DNA of 64,000 nucleotides from Maylandia zebra (GCF_041146795.1 NC_135187.1:1290001-1354000); one strand, 5' to 3'; shown: positions 10,720 to 23,400, numbered from the stretch's first letter. Program-made: numbers and translations. The notes: generated by a model not told the origin, from the letters alone.

Positions 10720-13700
10720 CTGTCAACAACAAGTCTCAGTAAGAGTTTGGCAGACATCACTCTCCTGCTTTACTGTTGATGAGGTTCAGAATTTGAAAGT
10801 TATCCAAATGGACCGATTCGTATACAGCACTTTGGGGATCAAACCACCGACCTCCCAATCAGCAGAGGACCTGCTCTGCCGCCTGAGCTACAGCCAACCC
10901 AAACATCCAAACTTCAATCGGCTTAATTACAGAATGAACTAGAAGACGACGATAGAGTAAAAATAATAATATGAAACACAGCTACAAGATTTCAGTGCAG
11001 TTTTCAGTTTAAAATATTATCTACATAACATCTAATGATGGAAACAACAGGAGGGGAAATAATTTAAGTGGCTGCTCCATCAGGCAGTGTGCAGGTCGTA
11101 GGCGAGCTCCTGAGAACAAACACTGGATTCATTCAGACTATCAAACTACAAGCAGCTCCGATGATGAGCCTCAGTCACAGCTGCTTCACTCTCACCATTT
11201 ATAAGATGAAGTTCTGCTCCAGCTGGTATCTCATCATAGACGTGGAGCTGTTTGTCAGTCCCTGCAGACAGATCAGAGTCAGCTCCTGCTTTAAAGTTTA
11301 AAACACGCTGCCTGTGATGACGTCCAGCTGTGATAATGAAAGTGAAGCTAAACTGGACTGTGGCTGCTTAGGAAGCTTTTGCTGTTAAACTGAGTTTAGG
11401 AAATACTGACCGCTGACCTTTCACCTCACATACTTACAGTGACCAACCTGCTCTCACCTCGAAGGTGTCTGTTTGCACCAGAATAAAGTCCACAGGATGT
11501 AAAATCAACAGTGAGGCAGAATAAAATCATTTTAGGTTTGGAGTTAACAGTAATATTATATAAGTGCTGTGTACTCATTTAAAATGAAAGATTAAAGATT
11601 CATTTGTAGAAAAGAAACTGTAACCTTTGAACTTGTGTTAGCTTTATTGTTAGCTAAGCTGCTAACAGCATACGCTAATTTATTTTATTTTATTACTTTA
11701 TTCACATCTTCACTCACCGAATGGAATCTGTGCACAGAGGTGAACACGCAGTAGTAAAACACAGCTAACTGAACTGCATTAGCTCAGGTGGCTAATGTGT
11801 TAGCATGATGTGTTAGCATGACGTGTTATTATGATGTGTTAGCATGATGTGTTAGCATGATGTGTTAGCATGACGTGTTATTATGATGTGTTAGCATGAT
11901 GTGTTAGCATGACGTGTATTATGATGTGTTAGCATGATGTGTTAGCATGACGTGCATTATGATGTGTTAGCATGATGTGTTAGCATGACGTGTTAATATG
12001 ATGTGTTAGCATGATGTGTTAGCATGACGTGTTATTATGATGTGTTAGCATGATGTGTTAGCATGACGTGTATTATGATGTGTTAGCATGATGTGTTAGC
12101 ATGACGTGTTATTATGATGTGTTAGCATGACGTGTTAGCATGACGTGTTAATATGATGTGTTAGCATGATGTGTTAGCATGACGTGTTAGCGTGATGTGT
12201 TAGCATGATGTGTTAGCATGACATTTGAGCTGACAGACAGACCGCAGCTCACAGCCACCATCGTACTAACAGATGTTTCAAAAGAACCGAGTGAAGGAAG
12301 CTAAACTGGACCACAGCAGATATGTGAGAATGATGCGACTAACATGTCTAAACCAATGAATAAGTCATGTAAACCACAGATTCTGGTCATGTTTCTCTTT
12401 ACTCACCTCGTCTGCTGGACCTGCATCTCCACATGAAGCAGGCAGTGATGAGGATGAGGATGGAGAGAAGAAGAAGACCAGTTCCTATCAGGAAACTCTG
12501 CACTGGAAAAGCTGGACAAGGTCAGAGTGATGAACACGGATCATGCATCACATACATGGACACTCTGTAATATTTAATATATAAACACATCAGACCTCAC
12601 TCTAAAGGTCATTTATGCTACAGGCCAGAAGAGATGAACATGTTTACATTTAAATCTGTTCAACTGCACTCGTTAGATTCTTTGATGCAATCATACCTGA
12701 TGGAGCATCGGGGGGTGATGCAGGTGTTACTGATGCTGTATGAGTTGTAGCAGTAGGTGTTGTTGTTGTTTTTGTTGTCTTATTATCTTAAGTACAGAAA
12801 AAAGAAAATGTAGATACATAAAAAATAACAGCTTAAAAATCAACGATTGAACTTTAAATATACGAGTTGGTTAAAAACAAACTCCACATACAAACAAAGT
12901 AAAAAACTGAACTGAAGAATTTCACATAACATCTTGTGATTTGTGAACAATGATTGGATGCTGTCTGACTGATGCTGATTAATGTCACGCGGTGAAGCTG
13001 ACATGTTTTAACTTTGTGTTTTTAAGCATTTGTGCATGAGTTGCTGTGTTTCATCGTTTTTAATCTTTAATAATGTCCAGTGTTTTATTCGTACAGTTTC
13101 ATTGCATGCTTTTATTGTGTATATTGTTGACGTGTTCCCGGAAGTCTTAGCTGGCATGCCAGTTAAGACTGTGACCAATCAGGGTTCGCCCTTGGCCACC
13201 GTAGGCCAATAAGAGGACCTGGCGGGGCAGATGAAGGGGGCTAGAGGTAGAGCATGAGAGACTGCAGCAGCGACACGGCGGGATAGCCGGTGGTCGGCGA
13301 CTGTTGCAGAGAGCGGCAGAAAACAGAGGAAACTCTACAAAAACATTTCTGTGTTACTTTTGGGTTCATGTGTCTCACCTCTGTCAGATCTCTGTCCTTT
13401 GGTCACATTCAGATAAGCAGCTGGTTCTCCATCACAGTAGTACAGTCCAGAGTCAGCAGGCTCAGCTTCTCTTATACGTAATGTTGTGTCCTCCGTGGAA
13501 ACAGAAATCCTTCCTTCATTTATTTCTCCAGAGTCTCGTCTCCACGTGGGAACAGCTGATCCTCCAGCATCATGAGAACAGTTCAGAGTGATGCTGCTCC
13601 TCTCTGCAACACTCACTATTGTTGTTCCTGTGAAGAATTCATGACATTTATCATTAAAGTGATTCTTTCCAACGTGCTGATTGGTTTAAAGGTGGACGTC

Positions 13701-14937
13701 AACAGGAAAGAGGAGGACAGGGAGCACAGAGAGGGCTGCAGCCGACAGCGTTCATTGTTTTCACTGTTTCACTGCATCCATTTCTATTTATCTGTTTCCA
13801 TCAAACTGGAGCTCAGGCAGCAACAACAGCACAGACAGACACGAGTCCACACAGTATATCTGCGCACTGCCCTCTGGTGGCAGCACACAGCTACTACAGG
13901 CTGTGTGAAGCTGGCCCGAGCCGCCACTTCAAACAGGAAGTCTGCGCTCTGATGATACCGGTTATCTCTGCTGGCGTTTTAGGTTTTTGATGTCAAAGCA
14001 AAGACAGAATGACATCGTCAACATAAAGTCGGTCACTGCACAAAAACCCAAAAATGCTTCAGTGTGATCGTATCAGCTGAAGTTCAGATACACTGGTTTG
14101 AGTTTACAGAGAGCAGAGATAAGACTTTTATTATTATGTAGCTGCTCACTGGTTACTGCAGCATGTGAGGTTACACATGAAGAACATTACAGTTATTACT
14201 TTATAGAAACTCATCGACAGTAACAGGAAGCACATGTGACAAAACAAAGCTGCAACTAAAGTTAAAAACACGTCTGAAATGCAGATTTTCATTCTCACTG
14301 AATTCGTTTGAGTCAGTTATTGTTTTTTTATGGAAGACGCGTGATTTTTAAACAGGTCAACTGTTAAAATGTTTGATGTTACCTGATGGGATCACTGTCA
14401 GCTCCACAGCTGCTTCATGGTTACAGAAGTATCTGCCAGAGTCTGAGGGAGCAGCTCTGAGGACGATCAGAACCCCGTCAGCCTGTGAACTGTATCGTTT
14501 CTGTGGATCATTGATGTGTTTTTTGTCTCCGTCTCCATCAGCTGTAAGTATGTCAGCTCTGCTTCCTCCACTCTCTCTGCTCCACCTCACTCCACCCTCC
14601 ACAGAGTGAGGACAGGGCAGAGTGACCTGCGTCCCCTCCTTAACTCCTTCATGGGTCAAACCTGCAAAAACAAACAGTTTTCAGAATCACATAAACCTTC
14701 AGATGCTGTGGACACACAGTAACATCACACGTTTATCCTCATGTAAATAACTGGAGACTTTCTCAATGTTTTGATTTTTTAAATCAAGTTTCATAAAATT
14801 AAACTTTGATAGAAATCAGGAAGAATAACGACGCTCTACATCATCCGAGTCTCAGAAGAAGCTCAAAGAGTCTCACCTGCAGCGACATTAGAGCCCAGAG
14901 TGCAGGCCAACAGGCAGCAGAAGATGTTCACCTTCAT
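9880..14937 (-). CDS. Gene B: two-V-domain Ig receptor with five-cassette tyrosine tail; one-base frameshift in a tail exon
   Basis: Exons (minus strand): leader 14937-14877 (starts [10 protein letters not shown]), V1 14661-14383, V2 13627-13379, Thr/Pro stalk 12786-12697, transmembrane 12511-12407, cytoplasmic linker 11261-11196 (contains VYDEI), then cassettes 10719-10651 (ATYDTI), 10535-10485 (FPHSL, tyrosine replaced by His), 10277-10209 (ATYDTI), 10118-10067 (SPYSVI) and terminal 9950-9880 (NTYVLL, TAG). All introns are phase 1. The membrane span is uncharged and ends WRCRSSRR. Every exon length preserves frame except 10118-10067, which is 52 nt where the paralogous gene D exon is 51; an A7 run carries the extra base. 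If included, this exon moves the last exon into a frame of about 44 residues without the YVLL motif, ending near 9815. Skipping it would restore the normal end. The gene may be inhibitory, alternatively spliced or decaying. Confidence 0.65.
10800..10912 (-). repeat. SINE head fragment (tRNA-like)
   Basis: On the minus strand this reads a tRNA-like start with an A box (TAGCTCAGGCGG) and a degenerate B box (GGTTTGATCCC). It is a fragment of the same tRNA-headed SINE class, in an intron of gene B and in the same orientation as the gene. Confidence 0.55.
11786..12222. repeat. Minisatellite of a 14-bp unit (GATGTGTTAGCAT-type) in the gene B intron
   Basis: About 30 tandem copies of a unit close to TGATGTGTTAGCA occur with the variants TGACGTGTTAGCA and GACGTGTTATTA, grouped into a higher-order block of roughly 40 bases. 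It lies in the intron between the transmembrane and linker exons of gene B. The matching intron of gene C has no such array. Confidence 0.8.
12407..12511 (-). CDS. Gene B transmembrane exon
   Basis: 35 codons, phase 1 on both sides. An uncharged hydrophobic segment ([20 protein letters not shown]) is followed by WRCRSSRR as cytoplasmic stop-transfer. The same exon with almost the same sequence is at 29418-29522 in gene C. Confidence 0.65.
13137..13359. repeat. ~220-bp block present three times (also near 30141-30366 and 32880-33110)
   Basis: The block contains GCATGCCAGTTAAGACTGTG, GGCGGGGCAGATGAAGG and CTACAAAAACATTTCTGTG with few differences between copies. In each case it lies on the 5' side of a stalk exon, in the V2-to-stalk intron. 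I read it as intronic sequence carried by segmental duplication. Whether it started as a mobile element is not clear. Confidence 0.6.
13379..13627 (-). CDS. Gene B exon 3: V-like Ig domain 2
   Basis: 83 codons with Cys in TLNCSHD, Trp in PTWRRDSG and ADSGLYYC. The G strand is [10 protein letters not shown]-glycosylation sequons are possible at NCS and NVT. It is nearly identical to V2 of gene C and clearly related to the V exon of gene D. Confidence 0.72.
14383..14661 (-). CDS. Gene B exon 2: V-like Ig domain 1
   Basis: 93 codons with Cys in TLPCPHS, Trp in GVRWSRES, and DSGRYFC at the F strand. The G strand reads [11 protein letters not shown], without a J-like Gly-x-Gly. It has the same length as V1 of B2, C and E. 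The acceptor is TTTTTGCAG and the donor ATCAG|GTAACA. Confidence 0.72.
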
Positions 14938-15061
14938 CCTCACACAGTGCGAAGTGTCTGAACAGTTCCTGTGTGATCTGAGAACAGGAACTCGGCCTCT
15001 GTGAACACGCCTGTTCTTCTTCCTGCTGCTCACTTCTTGTGGTTAATGAATACAGATGCTC

Positions 15062-15069
15062 CTTTTATA
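15062..15069 (-). promoter_or_regulatory. TATA box of gene B
   Basis: TATAAAAG on the - strand, 125 bases upstream of the gene B start codon. A corresponding TATAAAAAG sits upstream of the leader exons of B2 and C in matching sequence context, followed in all three by GAGCATCTGT. Confidence 0.55.
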
Positions 15070-18000
15070 GTTTGGAATGTGATGTAATTTACATTCTGAC
15101 AGTTTTGTGTTATCGACTGATGCAGATATAAGACGATGTCGTCGTAGGCGGAGGTAGAAGGTTCCAGGGTGGGGGTGGTGGGGGCGTCTGATCTCCTGTC
15201 TTACTGTAGAAACCAGATCAGTTACATCAGTGAGTTTTCACCACGCAGCGAATAATCAAATAATAATCAAATAACAACTTTGGATTGTTTTAAATCATGT
15301 AGCCAGTGAGGCAGGGATCACTGACACTAATCTGATGGCTGAAGGAGGGCTGTGTGTACATACAAAGGTCAGCTGCGTTTACATACTTAATAATATGACC
15401 CGCCCATGCACTAAATGACTGTCTGTGAGGGACAGCCAATAAGAAGAGAGTTGTCTTAAAGGAGAAAGAGAGTGAAGTGTGGGGTGAAAGACGGTCAGAG
15501 GATGAGCAGCAGAGACTGAGTGGATGATCAGAGTGATGATGTCAGAGCGTGACAGTGTGGGGAAGCAGAAGTGATGAGATGAAGAAAAACCTCAGGAACA
15601 TGAGGGAGCACAGATCTTATCCACAAGAAGCTTAATGTGGCATTTTTGTAAACCCGGAGTCATCAACGCTCTCGTAGTCGAGCCCAACAATGAAAATGAT
15701 TTTATGCTGTAAAGCTGCTTTTGAGTCTCACGTCTGAGTCCTGCGTTCGGGTCCGACCCCGACAGCCGAGCCTGACCCTGAGTTTAACACTCTCAAAGTG
15801 TAAACGTGAGAGAGCAGAGTGATGAGCTGCTGCAGGAGGAAATTCAACACAACGATTTCACAACAGCTGTCTGTGAACTTTAGAAGAGTCAGACGGATGA
15901 CACACAAGCAGAGAGCTGCAACCCTGTGGGTTTATCCAGGACTGCAGCAAGAAAACAACCACAGCACAGACGTCACAGAGGTCACAGAGGTCACTGAGGT
16001 CACTGAGGTCACTGAGGTCAGCGTCCTGGTGCTGGAAACCAAACAGGTTTGTGTTTTTAAAGCTGTGTGTGTCAGAAATCAAACATATATCATTGTGATG
16101 TTGTTTATTCTATTACTCTTGTTCTCTTCTGCTTGTTTTCTTTTTTCTTTCTCAGCAGGTGATCCAGGTGATTGATATATGCATTTTTTTTCTCTGCCCG
16201 TTCTGTTGGTTTTTGTCTTTTGCCCTTCTCCCCCGTCCCTCTTCTCAGCTGTTTCTCTTTCCCTCTTTCTTTCTCCCCTTCTTTCCCCCAGTCAAGTCTG
16301 TCCCGTATTCAGTAAGTGAAAATAAAATAAACAATAAAAGGTGAATCAAATGGACCATTACGGCAAGGCTGGGATGGTCAGTTTGGTAAAGTAAATCCGT
16401 TGGGCATCTTTCTTTGCCTTTAGACAACAATTCTGATGCAAAAGAGCCAAACGGGACAGGCAAAAAAAAAAAAAAAAAAAAAGAAATCAAACTGTGAGGC
16501 TGAAGGACTCAGACCAGTCACTGTTTCACATATTGATGAGTGTGGCTGCATTTCCTCCTGTGTCCCACTGCACTTCCTGCTTTATTTTGAAGGGTCGTCT
16601 CCTGCTCAACGTGATGCTGCTTTGTCAGCTGCTGCCTGTGTCTCGTGATTCTGCACCACAGACCTCATCATTCGGAGCAGCAGCAGCGGTGACACTGGCC
16701 TCTGAGGGATGATAGGGATGACACACAGTCTGCATGAGGAGGCTGGTGGGGTCGAAATCTTCTGCTGCTTTGGTCAGACTCATAGTTTGGGTTAAAATCC
16801 ACCCAACCTCTCTAACTTTGTCTCCAAACAGCTTAACCTGAGGCGACTCTCTCATGTACTCTTTTAATCCAGCACGTCAGACTCCCTAAAAATCTGTCGC
16901 TCTGTCAGTGCCACTGTCTCCCCATCATCACAGCTGGTCTCTCCTGCAGTTGCTTTGGATGGTTGGCCTGGGTATTCAAACTCACGTCTTCTTAGCATAG
17001 CTTCAACAACAGCTGTCGTTCTTCATCAGTTTATCCCTCCTCGCTCTAGCTCACATTAAATAATCGGGTTAAACAGCCCTCTCTCTCAGACACCTCCATA
17101 CCTGCACAGGTTTGTCACGTGGACGGCTGCCTCCTCCTCTTCATGGCTGCCCTCACTTCCTCCTTACTCCTCTGAACTTCCTGGTCCATAATCCTTCCTC
17201 GTCTCTCAGATACAATCTCTTTTCTCAGTGTCACATGAAGGTGACTGTCAGCCTTTGTCTTTGCTGTAGCTACCACCTAGCTATCAACCTCCTCTTCTTC
17301 AAAGTCATCCTACCATTAAATGCTGCAGGTATACACCCTCCCCTGACACCACCTTACAGTCTCCTAGCTTTCACTTTCCCCTTCCTGTGTTAGATGTAGC
17401 CCACCTGTGTGCACCTTCATCACAATCACAGTTTCATTTCTCTCTCCAAGCCCACCCAGCACCTCCGTCACCTCTGTTCCCTGCACCTGGATGTCAGAGC
17501 TCTGCTCCAATCACCACTCGCTATGATCCTGTCTGACCCCCTCCTGACCTCCACAACACTGTTCACCTGCTCCACCTTCAAGGCTTCCCCTACTCCATTT
17601 CTATCTGCACCATGGAAGAACAGCTAGCATCCATCTCCAGCGTCAGCCTTGCTTCCCGTCCACACATCTACCTTCCTCCATGATATCAGCAGCTTTATCA
17701 GTCTGGTCAACTATCATTGGTATCATAATGTCATGTACACTGAAGTGGACTCACAGTCAGGGGAATCACAGTCAGCCTTTATTTACAGTGACTTCACTAA
17801 AAACATGCGTCATACAAATGTGGAAATAGAAGCTGTGCTCCAGGGAGCAGCAGACATGCAGCATCAACGCTCAGGCAGGACCATCCCAGTCAGGACCATC
17901 CCAGTCAGGAGGGAAATCCTGGGAAGCTCTGCACAGAGGGAGGAGAAACAACATTAGAGTAAAGAGACGAGCAAACACTCATCAGAGCCAAGGCTTCACC

Positions 18001-18730
18001 AACGACGTCTTCCCCGGATCGGCACGCTGACAGCAGCTGCTACCTGGAGGAGCGCTGCTGACGAGCTCACAGGTGCTGCTTCAGCGTTTTAATTTTACAC
18101 AACAATAAAACACCAAAAGAAAAAAATGAAGATTTTCCATAGAATAAATATCTTTAGCGTTTCACTCTGTCAGCACAGGCAGAATACACTGGGCTTTGAA
18201 ATGGTGCAAAAGGATATAAAATGAGGTCATTTTCTATATTTATGACAGAGCAGAAGCAGCAAAGGGTGTGTGGTGTAGGTGGGTCATCACTGAGTCCCAC
18301 TGATGACTGACATGATACCAACCTGGCTTCAAGCATCTAAAATATAAAACATGTTTAGATTGATCTTCTTTATAATTCCAGATATCCTGCTTCGTGTATC
18401 TGATGTCTTCAGTTTGTGTCCACAATGTACAGAGTAGCAAAAACACAGAAACATGAAAGGATGAGTGTGTCCAAACTTTCCTTGTTTCTCTTCCTTCTCG
18501 GCTCCACATGAAGCTCTCTTTGCTTTGCAGTCGATGAGAGGAGTTTATAAAAACACGAACATAAATACTGAGACGTTGTTGCATCTGGTACATTTTCAAA
18601 GATATTCACAGATTTAAACTGTCAGTGATTCATAAGCAAAAGTGAGACGAGTGTGTAAGGATCATATAAATGACTTCACAGTTCAGTGGTTTTCTCTTGG
18701 TTGCAGCACTCAGACTCATCAATAACTGCT
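15070..18730. other. Long spacer; short tandem repeat, poly-A run and possible LINE debris
   Basis: No receptor exon was found. A five-copy 9-bp tandem repeat (GTCACTGAG type) is at about 15969-16020, and an A run of about 20 at 16461-16480. The stretch 17250-17560 resembles decayed non-LTR retrotransposon endonuclease coding sequence, but too weakly to call. Nothing else is recognisable. Confidence 0.35.
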
Positions 18731-18759
18731 CGTGTTGTTTGTCCTGAATTTGATTTGCT

Positions 18760-19255
18760 CAAAGACTGAAACAGCTGTTAAACAAGAGAGATTATTAACA
18801 AGGAGAAAGAGAGCAAGTTTCTCCTGTTTTGGCTTCCTGTTAAATCCAGAATTCAAAATGCTGCTCCTCACATGCAAGGTCTTAAATAATCAGGCCCCAT
18901 CTTATCTTAATGACCTTGTAGTACCATATCACCCTATTAGAGCACTTCGCTCTCGCTCTGCAGGCCTACTTGTTGTTCCTAGAGTATTTAAAAGTAGAAT
19001 GGGAGGCAGAGCCTTCAGTTTTCAGGCCCCTCTTCTGTGGAACCAGCTTCCAGTTTGGATTCAGGAGACAGACACTATCTCTACTTTCAAGATTAGGCTT
19101 CAAACTTTCCTTTTTGCTAAAGCATATAGTTAGGGCTGGACCAGGTGACCCTGAATCCTCCCTCAGTTATGCTGCAATAGGTGTAGGCTGCCGGGGATTC
19201 CCATGATGCACTGGGTGTTTCTTCTTCACTCTCTATGTGTTAAAGAATATATAAA
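18760..19255 (+). mobile_element. 3'-terminal fragment of an L2-type LINE
   Basis: It encodes the C-terminus of a non-LTR retrotransposon polyprotein ([20 protein letters not shown], then [18 protein letters not shown] and ending LFAKAYS). It is nearly identical to 31975-32345 of the longer LINE inside gene C. It is 5' truncated and has lost most of the 3' UTR. Confidence 0.8.
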
Positions 19256-19386
19256 AAAAATAAAATCCATTTTTTCCTTGTGATCTTATGTTTTGTTCAA
19301 TTTAATCTTTTACTATTTATAAACCCTCCAGTGTCTGTTTTCATGAACAGCAGCATCAAACCAATAACTCCACATTTACCTGCAGG

Positions 19387-20415
19387 CAGTGTTGGTCAAG
19401 TTACTTGAAAAAAGTAATCAGTAACTAATTACTGATTACTCCCCCCAAAAAGTAATCCCGTTACTTTACTGATTACTTATTTTCAAAAGTAATTAATTAC
19501 TTAGTTACTTAGTTACTTAGTTACTTTTTAAAAACACGATTTACAACCTGAAGAGGTGATAAAGTGATAGATCTTTCAGCCCAATTCTACTTTTTCTACA
19601 TAATCCATCATACAAAATGTAATCAAATGGAAAAGTCTCTTTTTTTAACTTGTTTTATCAGTTTTAATCTTTTAACTTTATGCATCAAGCAAAACATTTA
19701 ATTATATGCAACATTCTCTGACTTGAATAAATTAGTTTAACATTTAAACCTATTTTCTACACATTCCAGCACATAAAATAAAATATTTTTTGTGTTTTCA
19801 CTCACTCTTTCAAACAGATGCAAGTAAAACACAGCAGAAAATAAATAAAGTCAAAGACTCAGCGGTCCTTTTGCTCTATTTTCACCTGTAAAGCAGGAGC
19901 AGGGTAGGCGGAGGGTTACCCTGGTGTAGGTGTGCTGCGGTCAGTTGAAGAATCCGCGCGAGTGTCTCTGTGAGTTTCCCATTACGTCGTAGCTACTCGG
20001 TGCTTGCTCGGAAGTTTAGGGGTTTTTTTCGCTGTAAAAAGAAGTTTTCTTCCCACGCACGATGGACGCTAATGTTTTTGTCACTTTTTATGGAATCAAA
20101 CTCAAAGTAAGGTCAGTACTTCCACACTTTAAACGCTGCACGCTCATACTCTCTCCCGCACTCGATATATTATCCATTGTTGATCTGCACACAGCTGCTG
20201 TCACCAACGTCGCACTTGCTTACGTCACTGTCATGAGACATTCTCGCAAAAAAAATCACGGTTTTAGTAACGCAGTAACGCAGCGTTCCTACGGGAAAGT
20301 AACGGTAATCTAATTACCGATTTTGCAATAGTAATCCCTTACTTTACTCGTTACTTGAAAAAAGTAATCAGATTACAGTAACGCGTTACAAGTAACGCGT
20401 TACTGCCCATCTCTG
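19387..20415. mobile_element. hAT-like nonautonomous element with 8-bp target duplication CCTGCAGG
   Basis: The element starts CAGTGTTGGTCAAGTTACTT and ends CGCGTTACTGCCCATCTCTG, with further internal inverted similarity (GTAATCAGTAAC and GATTACTTGAAAAAAGTAAT types). It is flanked by identical 8-bp CCTGCAGG at 19379-19386 and 20416-20423, the target-site length of hAT transposons. At 1029 bp with no transposase domain recognised, it appears nonautonomous. It sits exactly in the splice donor of a B2 cytoplasmic exon. Confidence 0.82.
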
Positions 20416-20416
20416 C

Positions 20417-23400
20417 CTGCAGGGCTGTCAGCATGTTGATGCAGGCGCTGCTCCTGAGAAAGAACACAGAATTAATTATTACGATTAACTATCAGCAGGA
20501 ATAATTTAATCAGTTTATTTCTTCCTGGAATCTGTTACTCAGACTGTGAGTGTAACAGAAGCAGAGATGAAAGTTTAGATCAGCTCAGCTGCTTCACTCT
20601 CACCATTTATAAGATGAAGTTCTGCTCCAGCTGGTGTCTCATCACAGACGTGGAGCTGTTTGTCAGTCCCTGCAGACAGATCAGAGTCAGCTCCTCCTTA
20701 AAGACAGTGAAACATGCTGCCTGCTGTGATGTCATGCTGGAAACAAGATTCAGAGCTGTTAGCTGAACCGTGCTAGCCCAGGTGGCTAATGTGTTAGCAG
20801 TTAGCAGACAGAGTGAAGGCAGGAAAGTAAACCAGACTTCAGCTGAACATGAAATAAAGATGTGAGACTGATCAGGATAAAGTGTCTAAACAAATACATA
20901 AGTCAGCTAAACCACAGCACCTCCTTTTACTTTACTCACCTCGTCTTTTGGACTTTTGTCTCCAAATAAAGTAAATGATGACGAGAACAAGGCTGCAGAC
21001 GAAGACCACAAGGGCTCGGATCCCCAAGTCAAACAGGTGACGGCTGGCTGGAAAAGCAAAAGAATAATTATCTGATACAATTATTAAACAAACATGATCG
21101 ACTCTACATACTATTTATTAATATCATAAACACTGCTCCAAAAACTTAAAGGAACACTTCAGAGTCTAGCATCAGGCCAGATGTTGATGCACAGCTAGGC
21201 AGCAGCTGTACTTAGAGGGGCAACAATGAGACGACCTCCAACACAGGAGCAGTTTTACAGCTGAAAGTCTCAGACATCGTTTCCTCCTCATCTTTTCTGT
21301 CTGTGTTTTCACCAGTTTGACATCCAGCTAAGGTCAGTGTGTCTACTGGTAGCACTGGGTGATACTGGACCCTCCACAGGTTGCACAGGTAGTCCAGCTT
21401 CTCCAGCTGTGGCACATTGAATACGTGCCACAGCTGGAAGCTTTGCTGTGTCTCGAGGCGTCTTTGAATTCAGCCTCTGTAGGTTTATAATGTTCATGTC
21501 CATCCAACGATGTGGCATCCTTCCATTGCTAACACGTCCTCGCTCATATTATAGATATGCAGCAATAGTTTTTCCCATTGAGATCAGACACGTTTTCAAA
21601 GTCTTCCTTTTTTTCAACAGTGTTTTTTTAATGTAATTCAGAACAGCTGAGCTTGTCTTACAGAGCATCATGCCTCAAACACACACGTCATTTATACTGT
21701 AAACAGCAGAGCTGATGTAAGTTTGACTGAGAATTACACATTTAAACCTGTGAAGCTGAATGATATGATGTCTTTGTTGGAGTCATACCTGACGGGGCAG
21801 ATGTCACTGCAGGCTGATGAGTAACTGTTGTAGTTGTTGCTGCTGCGCTTGTTTCATGATCTTGAGAATACAACAGAGAATATAATTTCATACACTGAAA
21901 ATGAGAAAGACTGACAGAATTACACATGTGTATTTTAGCCAAATATGTACCATAAATAAAATGCATGTTTTCAAAAAAATACAATTTCTATAAATAAGAA
22001 ACAAAAACATTTGATAATATCTTGAGATTTGGAAACGATGACTGGGTACTGGATTTGTTAAAAGTGCCGTGTTATACAGGAGCAAACGCAGTGACGTCAT
22101 CGACAGCACTGCTCAAACTCGAGGGTCTAAACTAAACTCATCCTGCTCTCTGCCATCACCAGTGTGTGAATGACTGAATGTAGTGTAAAGCACTTTGGGG
22201 TCCTTAGGGACTGAGTAAAGCGCTGTACAAATACAGACCATTTACCATTATTATGTAGCTGCTGGTTATTTGATGTTTGCAGATAAATGTTGTTGTAAAA
22301 GTGTTTAAAATATGTTTGCATGTCACCTGTAACAGAGATGGATTTTAAACAGAAAATAGAAAAACATGATGTTACCTGATGGGATCACTGTCAGCTCCAC
22401 AGCTGCTTCATGGTCACAGAAGTATCTGCCAGAGTCTGAGGGAGCAGCTCTGAGGACGATCAGAACCCCGTCAGCCTGTGAACTGTATCGTTTCTGTGGA
22501 TCATTGATGTGTTTTGTAGTTTTGTCTCCATCAGCTGTAAGTATGTCAGCTCTGCTTCCTCCACTCTCTCTGCTCCACCTCACTCCACCCTCCACAGAGT
22601 GAGGACAGCGCAGAGTGACCTGCGTCCCCTCCTTAACTCCTTCATGGGTCAAACCTGCAAAAACAAACAGAGTTTTTCAGAATTACAGCTCAGACTGAGA
22701 AATCCATAAACCTTCAGATGCTGTGGACACATGTTAACTTATCTGTGTGTGATGGGCTGTAAAAATGTCACAAAGCTGAAAACGATTATTTGCGCTTAGT
22801 TACACAGATGAAGAGTAATCAATCACATTGAAGACTTTTCACAGCATATTAGTTTATTTTACTCAAGCTTGATAATTAGAATAATGCTTTGCTCACTTAA
22901 AATAAATGAAATAATAACTTTCTACTAAAGTTGTTTATGTTGTTTTCCACCTTTTCCTTAACCAGACCCTGCAGGGTTAACCTGAGTGTCCCAGTTTGTT
23001 TAACCAGGAGGATCCCAGGCCTGATTATTGTTGATGTATTACAAATATTCTGGTTTTATTGTTATTTACTTCATTCTGAGTAAATAAATATCCATGTAAT
23101 ATAGTTCAAAGTTAGCGTCGTGTTCATACATGTTAAAAATGCCTGTAAATCAAATGAGCTCAGTGACAATTACTGTTTGTTTGAATCAATTTATTAATAA
23201 CATAAAACCTTTAAACTGATGCAACACACATAACAATGTCACAAATATATTCAACTAAATAAATTTCTTCATTTGGGAACTAATCTTTCTAGAGGTGAAC
23301 ACAGTCGGTCCATCCTCTCCCTGCTCTCCTCTCCTCAGCCTCTCTTTGCTGCCTCGTGTCCTCTCTGATCAGGTCTAGCAGCTCATCATCTCTTCCCTCC

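Noticed and set aside
11786-12222. CRISPR-like array
   Set aside because: The units are contiguous tandem copies without unique spacers, in a vertebrate intron.
22366-22602. Plus-strand frame starting [11 protein letters not shown], also at 14373 and 35599
   Set aside because: It is the antisense shadow of V exons. It recurs because the exons are paralogous.
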